Of a stretch of 15,443 bases of DNA, positions 6,605 to 12,943 are shown piece after piece. A program made the position numbers and the translations under genes. Source of the stretch: JBAPRR01 sp049281195 (GTDB lineage: Bacteria > Actinomycetota > Acidimicrobiia > Acidimicrobiales > CAVXTF01); the NCBI GenBank assembly GCA_049281195.1, contig JBAPRR010000162.1, positions 1 to 15,443 of the forward strand. Reading direction: 5' to 3'. A model generated the notes under the pieces. The model was not told the DNA's origin. It was given only the letters and a program-made list of their open reading frames with translations, and searched no databases. The first letter of the stretch is position 1, and each line of letters begins with the position of its first letter.

Positions 6605-7033
6605 TCAGACGAAGAAACGTTCCGCCGCCGCCTGATCTCCGAAGAAAACTTCTATGCGTCGGAGCTTGTTAGCTTCGGATAACGAAACGAGATAAAGAAG
6701 TCTGGTGTCGAAAATTGCTCGCTCTCGTTGCATCCGAACGTGCACCAGCCCGGCGACGTTGTTGACTCCCATCATCCAGTCCTCCCATTGGACGACGTCG
6801 ATGCGATCGTGGGTGAGGCGCAGGATGACGCCAACGTGCGCTGCCACGGCCTCAGGACCGACGAAGGTGCCCGCGAGCTGGTGAGTACCAGGGACGTGGT
6901 AGGTCACATTGGGGTCGAGGGCATCCATGGCGTCGGCGACGGCGCCGTTGAAAGCCGAGCTGAAGAACTTCTCCGCAACGGCCACCTGACTGCTGTTGAC
7001 CAACTCAGGCTCCCTGTCGATGTCGGGACTCAT
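6605..7033 (-). CDS. SnoaL-like / NTF2-like domain protein
   Basis: The protein has 142 residues and a single NTF2-like cone fold: helix AVAEKFFSSAFNGAVADAMDALDPNVTYHVPG, then GTFVGPEAVAAHVGVILRLTHDRIDVVQW, then strands ending in IEVFFGDQAAAERFF. Such proteins include polyketide cyclases, epoxide hydrolases and ketosteroid isomerases, but many have unknown substrates. No substrate can be assigned here. I chose the ATG at 7033. An upstream in-frame TTG at 7090 overlaps a perfect TTGACA and is better read as a promoter -35 element. The start has no clear Shine-Dalgarno sequence, fitting a short leader. It heads a possible operon with the DUF5996 gene. Confidence 0.8.
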   Translation of the reverse strand: MSPDIDREPELVNSSQVAVAEKFFSSAFNGAVADAMDALDPNVTYHVPGTHQLAGTFVGPEAVAAHVGVILRLTHDRIDVVQWEDWMMGVNNVAGLVHVRMQRERAIFDTRLLYLVSLSEANKLRRIEVFFGDQAAAERFFV

Positions 7034-7060
7034 GTCGATGGAGGGACTCTTGCAGGCTAC

Positions 7061-7090
7061 GGCATACGCTCCCGTCGACAGCCCTGTCAA
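7061..7090 (-). promoter_or_regulatory. promoter for the SnoaL-like gene
   Basis: On the minus strand TTGACA (7085-7090) is a perfect -35 match, followed after 18 bp by TATGCC (7061-7066) as a weak -10. Transcription would start near 7054, giving about a 20-nt leader before the ATG at 7033. The 79-bp gap must also hold the promoter of the divergent zinc-finger gene. Confidence 0.45.
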
Positions 7091-7112
7091 CGAGGGGGCG
7101 AAAGGAGATCAG

Positions 7113-7433
7113 ATGGCCGTGACCCGATACGTCGTGGACAGCGAGTCAAACCGAACGCCCGCCGGCCAGACCTGCGCGCATTTGGGCGAGATCCGCGACG
7201 TGTCGCCGAGCAGCGAGGGTTGCGAGGACTGCCTGCGGGAAGGGAGCCACTGGGTCCACTTGCGCGAATGCCTGAGCTGCGGACACGTCGGGTGCTGCGA
7301 CAGTTCACCCCGTAGGCATGCGACGGCACATTGGAAGACCGAAGGCCACCCCATCGTGCGATCTCTCGAGCGCGGCGAACATTGGGCCTGGTGCTACGCG
7401 GACGACTTGGTTCTCGTTCCCGTAGAAGGCTGA
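7113..7433 (+). CDS. UBP-type zinc finger protein
   Basis: The protein has 106 residues and is a stand-alone ZnF-UBP domain. The metal ligands follow the family order: C21-x-H23, C37-x2-C40, C53-x2-C56, C61/C62, H69, H73 and H79, with the familiar HWKTEGHPIVRSLE segment. In eukaryotes this domain binds the free C-terminal Gly-Gly of ubiquitin. Bacterial stand-alone copies are common in actinobacteria, but their ligand is unknown. The ATG at 7113 has a strong AAAGGAGATC ribosome-binding site. The gene is divergent from the SnoaL-like gene and convergent with the DUF302 gene. Nothing nearby resembles a Pup or ubiquitin-like modifier system. Confidence 0.9.
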   Translation: MAVTRYVVDSESNRTPAGQTCAHLGEIRDVSPSSEGCEDCLREGSHWVHLRECLSCGHVGCCDSSPRRHATAHWKTEGHPIVRSLERGEHWAWCYADDLVLVPVEG

Positions 7434-7443
7434 GGGTCGCTGC

Positions 7444-7516
7444 TCGGTGCTCTGCGACGTCGGTGCTCTGCGACGTCGGTGCTCTGCGACGTCGGTGGTC
7501 TGAACGTCGGTGGTTT
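7444..7516. repeat. 16-bp tandem repeat array between convergent genes
   Basis: Three exact copies of TCGGTGCTCTGCGACG (7444-7459, 7460-7475, 7476-7491) are followed by a degenerate 15-bp copy (7492-7506) and a partial copy. The array fills almost all of the 81-bp gap between two convergent stop codons. A 16-bp unit breaks reading frame, so it is non-coding. Each junction holds the palindrome CGACGTCG. No spacers are present, so it is not a CRISPR array. Confidence 0.85.
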
Positions 7517-7901
7517 AGGGAGCCACCAGAGAGTCGGTCAGCACATTGATGGCTGCGAGGCCCCGAGCCAGATCGGGACTAAGGGAGTATTGCGCGGCCT
7601 GGACTGCGGGATCGTAATAGGAGACCTTGGTTTGACCTTCGTCGTCCCAGACCAGAACCTTCAGGGGCAGATCGAGAGCCGCCATCGGCTCCGCCACCAT
7701 CACGGGTGTGCCGGCGGCGGGGTTCCCGAAAATCACCAGGGTCGTGGCTCGAAGCTCCAAGCCGGCATCTTTGGCTGCCGCACTCTGGTCGATCACATCG
7801 AAGATGCGGACGTTCTTGCTCTTCAGGATGTCGGTGAACCGGTCCACCGTGTCCGGTACGGATCTGGAGCTGAGCTTGGTGACAACGTCCATGGCCCCCA
7901 T
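7515..7901 (-). CDS. DUF302 domain protein
   Basis: The protein has 128 residues. It shows the DUF302 pattern: VVTKLSSRSVPDTVDRFTDILKSKNVRIFDVIDQSAAAKDAGLELRATTLVIFGNPAAGTPVMVAEPMAALDLPLKVLVWDDEGQTKVSYYDP. The segments LVIFGNPAxGTPxM and LPLKVLVWDD are hallmarks of the family. The fold is a small alpha/beta domain of unknown biochemical role; it is sometimes found with stress or haem-related genes. There is no signal peptide. I chose the ATG at 7901 because AGGAG lies 8 bases before it; an upstream GTG at 7931 would add ten residues. The gene converges on the zinc-finger gene across a repeat array and is divergent from the tRNA. Confidence 0.9.
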   Translation of the reverse strand: MGAMDVVTKLSSRSVPDTVDRFTDILKSKNVRIFDVIDQSAAAKDAGLELRATTLVIFGNPAAGTPVMVAEPMAALDLPLKVLVWDDEGQTKVSYYDPAVQAAQYSLSPDLARGLAAINVLTDSLVAP

Positions 7902-8023
7902 CTTTACGCTCCTGTCCTCGGTGGGCGCCACTACTATGGGCTGCCGCTATCCGCAGGCCCTAAGTCTCAGTTCGGGGGACAGAAATGAGGGCGAGGAGGG
8001 CGGCAAGTTACAAAAGTGCACTT

Positions 8024-8113
8024 GGAGGAGTGCGAGAGTGGACGAATCGGACGGTCTCGAAAACCGTTGTGGTCGCAAGGTCACCGTGGGTTCGAATCCC
8101 ACCTCCTCCGCCA
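8024..8113 (+). tRNA. tRNA-Ser (anticodon CGA)
   Basis: The acceptor stem pairs GGAGGAG (8024-8030) with CTCCTCC (8103-8109), followed by G and an encoded CCA (8111-8113). The anticodon stem ACGGT/ACCGT closes the loop CTCGAAA, giving anticodon CGA (8058-8060), which reads UCG serine codons. A long variable arm around GGTCGCAAGGTCACC is typical of a class II serine tRNA, and the T arm is GTGGG-TTCGAAT-CCCAC. I saw no second copy of the 3' end in the window, so there is no sign of an integrated element at this site. Confidence 0.96.
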
Positions 8114-8121
8114 GCCAGCGA

Positions 8122-8199
8122 CCTTGAGCCGTTCTACGTCCGTTAGTTCGGCGTATTTCAGCGGACACTCGGCCTTTTTCGAGCCGCTAGTGCTCAAGG
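8122..8199. other. nested inverted repeats downstream of tRNA-Ser
   Basis: An outer perfect 8-bp pair (CCTTGAGC at 8122-8129, GCTCAAGG at 8192-8199) encloses an inner 5-bp pair (GTCCG at 8138-8142, CGGAC at 8162-8166) and a T-run (8175-8179). On the plus strand the inner hairpin plus T-run could end tRNA transcription. The whole could also fold as a branched RNA. It also lies beyond the stop codon of the GtrA gene on the other strand. Confidence 0.35.
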
Positions 8200-8262
8200 C
8201 CATCTCTTGACTTCAGGTGCGGTCTGAATCGAGGAATGACCGTGCCGAAGCTGAAGCCTGCG

Positions 8263-8823
8263 CTACAGAATGCGCTCAGCCTTCGCAGTCCGAAAAATTA
8301 CGCGCTGGTAGACGAAGAGCTTTGCAAACCAGAACAAAATCGTCACGGCAGGAAATCCGATCGCCACAACTTCAAGGTGCAACGGATGCCCGGCTGGGGC
8401 CAACCTCGCGATCGCACCGGTCGCGAGGCTCGTAAGGGCTATGCAGGCCGCTGAGGTCGCCCAATACAAGACGACCTGACGGCCTGCTCGGCGGCGGTCA
8501 GCGTCCTTCCAGATCCAATAACGACTCATGAAGTAGGACGGAACGGTACCCACGAGGTTGGCGATCACTGCGGAAACCGTTGCGCTCGTGATGCCCTTCC
8601 CGTACAGGAGCAACAACGCGATTTCGCTCACTCCGAAGGCAACTACTGAAGTAGTTGCGTATCTCGCCACGAGTGCGATTTGGTCCTGTCGATCCCGCCA
8701 AAGCGCGCGTAGCCGCGCAGCAACAGATGATGGATCGGTTAGGTCGATGAATGCGTCCACTTCGCTGACGCCCGTCAACGATTCAGCGGAGATCGTCGTG
8801 AGCTCCTGAATCTCTGCCGCCAT
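8263..8823 (-). CDS. GtrA family membrane protein
   Basis: The protein has 186 residues. A soluble N-terminal stretch of about 48 residues precedes four predicted membrane helices (about 52-74, 78-99, 117-139 and 150-172). Between helices two and three is the GtrA signature NLVGTVPSYFMSRYWIWKD (89-107). GtrA proteins are thought to help move polyprenyl-linked sugars across the cytoplasmic membrane for glycan decoration. No glycosyltransferase lies beside it, so its partner is elsewhere or unknown. The ATG at 8823 has a GGAGG ribosome-binding site about 10 bases upstream. It is 293 bp downstream of the large regulator on the same strand, and that gap suggests an independent promoter. Confidence 0.9.
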   Translation of the reverse strand: MAAEIQELTTISAESLTGVSEVDAFIDLTDPSSVAARLRALWRDRQDQIALVARYATTSVVAFGVSEIALLLLYGKGITSATVSAVIANLVGTVPSYFMSRYWIWKDADRRRAGRQVVLYWATSAACIALTSLATGAIARLAPAGHPLHLEVVAIGFPAVTILFWFAKLFVYQRVIFRTAKAERIL

Positions 8824-8852
8824 CGCGGGGAACCTCCGGTGTCTTTAGTGGG

Positions 8853-8864
8853 CCCCGATCGGGG
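8853..8864. promoter_or_regulatory. 12-bp perfect palindrome upstream of the GtrA gene
   Basis: CCCCGATCGGGG is self-complementary and lies 29 bp before the GtrA start, upstream of its ribosome-binding site. It could be an operator or a leader hairpin. A 12-bp perfect palindrome is uncommon by chance, but GC bias raises the odds. Confidence 0.35.
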
Positions 8865-9116
8865 AGGCGACGGACGTGAAAACTAGCACCGTCAGATGTT
8901 CGAGCAGTGTCGCGACCAGATTCTCAGGACTTTGAGCTTCGAGATCCCCGGACAGCGTGTGTTGTAAACAAACTTCCTCTTCAGTTGCAAAGTTAAAGCT
9001 CTGACCAGGGACAATATGAAACGAAGTCTGTGGTAATCCAGGGAACTCAGCACAGAGCTATTGCAATTCGAAAACTACAACGCCAGCAGGGTCGCAGCGC
9101 GTTGAACGCTCGACAA
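8865..9116. other. intergenic region between regulator and GtrA gene
   Basis: No convincing gene is seen. The part from about 8960 to 9080 is richer in A+T than its surroundings and is the likely promoter region for the GtrA gene (minus-strand TTGCAA and CATATT are weak candidate elements). A 7-bp inverted repeat AGCTCTG/CAGAGCT (8997-9003, 9053-9059) spans it. A 23-codon plus-strand frame at 8895-8966 has no ribosome-binding site and is probably chance. I see no clear terminator for the regulator gene. Confidence 0.5.
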
Positions 9117-12100
9117 TCAAGCAGGAGTCTGGGCCAGGAGAGCGGCGCCGGCGTTCGCTATTCCGGCTGACCCCAGGCGGACCGCAGCCTTTTCGGCCTC
9201 AGTCAGTACAGCGCGGCCCACTTCCGTTTCTCCTTGGCGAAGAAGGAATTTTCCCCACTCGAGCTGAGTGAAAGCGAGAAACACGTGGGCGTCGATTCGC
9301 TCATGTTCGTGCATGGCGTCGGAGAAGTGAGCTGTGGCTGCTTCCGTCCAGCCCGCACGAGCTGCCAGCATCGCCAACCACAAGCTGACCGCGGGTCGCG
9401 CGACCATGGCCAGATTAGGAATCCGACCGGCGTATGGAAACAACATCTTGTACTCGAGGCCTGCCTGCTCGGGTGTGCCCACAGCGGCAACGGCTTCGGC
9501 CAGAACAGAATGGCCGAGAAGCCACGCTACGTCTTGGGGGAAGACCGATTCCCGTTTGGCGATCAGGTCGTCGACGATGGAAGCAGCGCGCTTGTGATCG
9601 CCGGCCGAAATGCACGACACGGCGAGGCCGGCCTGCCACGCGGGTAGGAGAGGAGAACCGGAAGCTAACCGGTCGATAAGAGGGACCATCTCGGCGAGCC
9701 GGCCTTGTGCCCAACGTGCGGCGAACAACTCCGGTGCGAACCATGTAAGCGCGTCAGCCTGTCCGGCAGCCTGCCCGAGGTGCAGCGCCTCAAGAGCGGC
9801 CGCCTCGATCTGGTTCCCGGTTCCGTGAATGGTCTGATCCCAGCAACGGTGGTTGGCGTGGATCCAACGCAAGAAAGGATGGTTGAATTCTTTGGCCAGC
9901 TGATCGATGCGTTCGAGCAGCGACTCCGCTATCTCGAGTTCTGCGAATTGCACGTAGTGAATGGCCGTTATGGCGCACACCGCAGCCTGCTGAGGCGCAT
10001 CGCCACAACGCTCCGCCAGGGCGATCAGAGAAGGCGCCTCACCCAGCAGCTTCGGGATCTGGTCTGGAATTGATCCAGCGACGTGGGCGGCGGTCCACGT
10101 GTTCAACAGACACGCATCGTCGCCGAGTCGTCGCGCGATGCCCATTGCCTCGTCCACAAGGTCCAGGCGACTCAGCCCCGGGTCGTCCCAAATTCTCTCG
10201 AGGCCCATCACGGAGAGCAGGCGCGCACGATTCGGGGAATCGCCCGATCCCACGACGGCCAGTGCGGCTTCGATGAACCGAAGCTGGTCCACGTCGATCG
10301 CACCGACTGCGCTCGCAAAACCGCGATTGTTGACGAGGACGGCTCGAACCAGCAGATCGCTTTCCCCGAGGTCTTGCGCGAGCTGTGCGGCCTCCAGAAG
10401 GTGGTCGCGGTGCGCCGGCGAGCCAGCAAGCCGCTCGGCGGTTCCAAGCGCTACGAGTAATTCACACCTGCGCCGCAACGATGCGCCGGACGGATCAACC
10501 GTAGCGAGTGCATCCAACGCGCGGCTGAAATGCCCGACACTCTCGTCGAATGCAAGACGCTGGAGCGCTTTGTTGCCGGCCGTCGCCAGTTGTTCGACGA
10601 TCCGCGGATCGGCCTCGTCGGCTCGGTCAAGATGATAGGAGACCGATACAGGGTCGCTGCCGGGACGCTGTATGAGAGCCTCTGCAATAATCCGGTGCCG
10701 CTGATGCCGTCGAGCGGACCCGAGGTTGGTGTAAATGGTCGAACGAACCAGCGGGTGGACGAACTCGTAGGATCCGGACGGCGTCTCGCGGACAATGGCT
10801 GCGGCCGTTGCTTCGTCGAGAGCGTCGAGTACTACTTCCTCGTCGAGTCCCGACGCGGAGACCACCGCGTCGTAGTCGATCGCCACTCCGGTCACGGATG
10901 CTACGGACAGGACCATCCGTGTGGACGGCGACATACGGCGGAGCCTTCGGACGACGACTTCACGAACGCTTTCCGGAATGTCGATCGAGGTGATGGGTTC
11001 GCTAGTCGTAAGGGCGCCCCGGCGCTCGCCCAGGATGCCACGCTCAACGAGATTGCGAAGGATCTCCTGCACGAAGAGCGGATTCCCGACGGTTTCGGAC
11101 CACAGCAGCTGGCTGAGCTCGGAGATCGTCTCGGTTGGGCGGGTTCCACCCACGCCGTTGACCATCTCGTTCACCGCTGCAAGATCCAGCCCAACGAGCG
11201 GCATTCGTTGGACGCGCGCATCGGTGCCGAGGTCGGCCAGAAAGTCGGACAGCGGGTGGTCCGGGCTTACTTCTGTATCCCGGTAGGTGGCGACAATGAG
11301 AAGCCTCATCGGTTCGACTGAACGAACCAGGTGTCGGAGAAGCAAGATGGTGGACTGTTCGCTCCAGTGGAGGTCGTCGATTACGAGGATGGTTTCCCCG
11401 TTAGGGGAAACAGATCCGAGCCAAGAAGCCACCGCGTCGAAGAGTCTGTAGCGCTCGGTCTCGAGGTCTGCCCGAAGAGGGGGCGGGAGCCCCGGAACGG
11501 CCGAATCCATTTTCGGCACGAGTCGCACGAGCTCACCGGCGTGTCGACCGAACAACTCGGGTCTCGGGCGGGCCCGGACTACTTGGGTCAGCGCCTCAAC
11601 GAACGGCTGGAACGGCACCGCCAAATCTTCGTCACAACGGCCGTAGAGGACTGTCGATCCACGATCCAGGGCTCGCCGGGCCACCTCCTCCGCCAGGCGG
11701 GTCTTTCCAATGCCCGCTTCTCCTGAGACCAGAACGAGCTTGGACTCCTCATTGGAAGCGTTTTTCAGTGCCTGCAGCAGTGAGTCGATCTCGGCCAGCC
11801 GGCCACAGAAGCGAAGGCCATCCCCGGTGGTCAGGCGGGTTGGTGCCGGCACCTCGAAGCGTTGGCTCTCCAAGGAGTGTCCGCCCCGGGTGACTGCTCC
11901 GTTCGTTACGACGAGCGGCCCGCTTGCGAGAGCCGGATCCTGTTCGAGAACAGCTCGTTCGAGTCGTTGGAGGTCAGGGCTCGGGAAGATGCCGAGCTGT
12001 TCGGCCAAAAGGGTTCGTAAGTCCTGGTAGGCGCGCAGCGCCTCGACTTGGCGACCGCTGCGGTAAAGGGCAACCATCCGTTCTCCCCACAGGCGCTCGC

Positions 12101-12704
12101 GCAGTGGGTGCTCACTAACCAGTCGCTCTAATTCCGCTACGAGCTCTCGGCTGGCGCCGCACATCAAATCCGCCTCGACCCGGTCCTCGACAGCATCGAG
12201 CCGGGCCTCTTCCAGATGCCCGATCTCCGGTTCGGCACCGGCGGACAGTCCGAGGTCTTTGAGCACGCTTCCCCGCCACAGCCCGAGTGCGCGGCTCAGG
12301 GTGTTAGAAGCCGCCGTCGCCTCACCGGAGCGCAGTAGCAAGCGCCCCTCAGCTGCTAACCGCTCGAATTGGCGAGCGTCCACGGCTTCCGGCCCGATGT
12401 TAAGGACGTATCCCTGTCGGCTCGCAACTAGGGGCGGGGCGGCCGTACCGAGCGCGGCCAGGGAACGACGCAGCCGCGATATGTGCACCCTCAGTGTGGC
12501 TGGCGGCCTCAGGTCGGAGTCCTCCCATAGGCCAGCCGTGAGGTGGTCCAGAGACACCGCCTCGTTCGAATGAAGGACGAGCAGACCTAAGAGGGTTCGC
12601 TCTTTCACCCGAGGAAGCCCGATCAGCCGATTACCGAGGCGCACCTCGAGCGGCCCGAGTATGTCGAAGTGCGCTGATGACCCTTCGGACGCCGGTACGC
12701 CCAC
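9117..12704 (-). CDS. BTAD/SARP-type transcriptional regulator with AAA ATPase and TPR-like C-terminus
   Basis: The protein has 1195 residues. Residues 12-103 form an OmpR-like winged helix (FDILGPLEVRLG to RQGYVLNI), and 108-255 a bacterial transcriptional activation domain (EAVDARQFERLAAEGR to GIFPSPDLQRLERAVLEQDP). These two define SARP/AfsR-family activators. An AAA ATPase follows, with Walker A GEAGIGKT (328-335) and Walker B ILVIDDLHW (439-447). The remaining roughly 700 residues are helical and TPR-like, with no C-terminal LuxR helix-turn-helix. DNA binding should therefore come from the N-terminus, with ATP and TPR domains sensing a signal. SARPs bind heptamer direct repeats 11 bp apart, and such a repeat occurs upstream. 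The GTG at 12704 has no ribosome-binding site but fits leaderless translation. The target and signal are unknown. No biosynthetic cluster is visible here. Confidence 0.92.
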   Translation of the reverse strand: MGVPASEGSSAHFDILGPLEVRLGNRLIGLPRVKERTLLGLLVLHSNEAVSLDHLTAGLWEDSDLRPPATLRVHISRLRRSLAALGTAAPPLVASRQGYVLNIGPEAVDARQFERLAAEGRLLLRSGEATAASNTLSRALGLWRGSVLKDLGLSAGAEPEIGHLEEARLDAVEDRVEADLMCGASRELVAELERLVSEHPLRERLWGERMVALYRSGRQVEALRAYQDLRTLLAEQLGIFPSPDLQRLERAVLEQDPALASGPLVVTNGAVTRGGHSLESQRFEVPAPTRLTTGDGLRFCGRLAEIDSLLQALKNASNEESKLVLVSGEAGIGKTRLAEEVARRALDRGSTVLYGRCDEDLAVPFQPFVEALTQVVRARPRPELFGRHAGELVRLVPKMDSAVPGLPPPLRADLETERYRLFDAVASWLGSVSPNGETILVIDDLHWSEQSTILLLRHLVRSVEPMRLLIVATYRDTEVSPDHPLSDFLADLGTDARVQRMPLVGLDLAAVNEMVNGVGGTRPTETISELSQLLWSETVGNPLFVQEILRNLVERGILGERRGALTTSEPITSIDIPESVREVVVRRLRRMSPSTRMVLSVASVTGVAIDYDAVVSASGLDEEVVLDALDEATAAAIVRETPSGSYEFVHPLVRSTIYTNLGSARRHQRHRIIAEALIQRPGSDPVSVSYHLDRADEADPRIVEQLATAGNKALQRLAFDESVGHFSRALDALATVDPSGASLRRRCELLVALGTAERLAGSPAHRDHLLEAAQLAQDLGESDLLVRAVLVNNRGFASAVGAIDVDQLRFIEAALAVVGSGDSPNRARLLSVMGLERIWDDPGLSRLDLVDEAMGIARRLGDDACLLNTWTAAHVAGSIPDQIPKLLGEAPSLIALAERCGDAPQQAAVCAITAIHYVQFAELEIAESLLERIDQLAKEFNHPFLRWIHANHRCWDQTIHGTGNQIEAAALEALHLGQAAGQADALTWFAPELFAARWAQGRLAEMVPLIDRLASGSPLLPAWQAGLAVSCISAGDHKRAASIVDDLIAKRESVFPQDVAWLLGHSVLAEAVAAVGTPEQAGLEYKMLFPYAGRIPNLAMVARPAVSLWLAMLAARAGWTEAATAHFSDAMHEHERIDAHVFLAFTQLEWGKFLLRQGETEVGRAVLTEAEKAAVRLGSAGIANAGAALLAQTPA

Positions 12705-12710
12705 AGACCA

Positions 12711-12716
12711 AGGCTA
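12711..12716 (-). promoter_or_regulatory. -10 element for leaderless regulator transcript
   Basis: On the minus strand TAGCCT matches the actinobacterial TANNNT -10 pattern and ends six bases before the GTG at 12704. Transcription would then begin at or next to the start codon, explaining why no ribosome-binding site is seen. No good -35 is visible 17-18 bp further upstream. Confidence 0.45.
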
Positions 12717-12745
12717 GTGGCAGCCGTTCACCTGCGAATTCGTAA

Positions 12746-12885
12746 CGATGAGTGGCCGTAGCCGATACGGCCGTCCGATCACAAGAGCTCTTTGACCGGC
12801 CACTTTGGTGCCAGGAAGTCATTCCAAGCAGCGTGTAATCGCCGTGTAACCAGAGAGGTTCACAGTGACAGCGATGAGTGGCCGT
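12746..12885. promoter_or_regulatory. repeat-rich divergent control region
   Basis: The 239-bp gap between the regulator and the divergent lipoprotein gene contains three repeat sets. The first is an exact 14-bp direct repeat CGATGAGTGGCCGT at 12746-12759 and 12872-12885. The second is a perfect 7-5-7 inverted repeat GGCCGTA/TACGGCC at 12754-12772. The third is two identical heptamers CGTGTAA at 12832-12838 and 12843-12849, separated by 4 bp. The 11-bp period of the heptamers is the geometry of SARP-binding sites. The region probably controls both genes. Confidence 0.55.
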
Positions 12886-12943
12886 CGACCCGATAGATGC
12901 TTCGGGCACACTCAGCGGCGTGCCATTCGCGAGGTGAACACCG

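Noticed and set aside
7034..7090. TTG start at 7090 for the SnoaL-like protein
   Set aside because: The TTG belongs to a perfect TTGACA promoter -35 element and the extra 19 residues have no NTF2-family character.
7444..7506. CRISPR array
   Set aside because: The repeats are head-to-tail with no spacers, and there are no cas genes.
8024..8262. Integration site (att) at the tRNA-Ser 3' end
   Set aside because: I found no second copy of the tRNA 3' sequence and no integrase or mobile gene on either side.
8895..8966. 23-codon plus-strand frame in the regulator-GtrA gap
   Set aside because: No ribosome-binding site, no repeat or composition support; expected by chance in 293 bp.
10530..11321. 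263-codon open frame on the plus strand inside the large regulator
   Set aside because: It is antisense to the ATPase and adjoining region of the regulator and shows no recognisable family; a codon-bias shadow.
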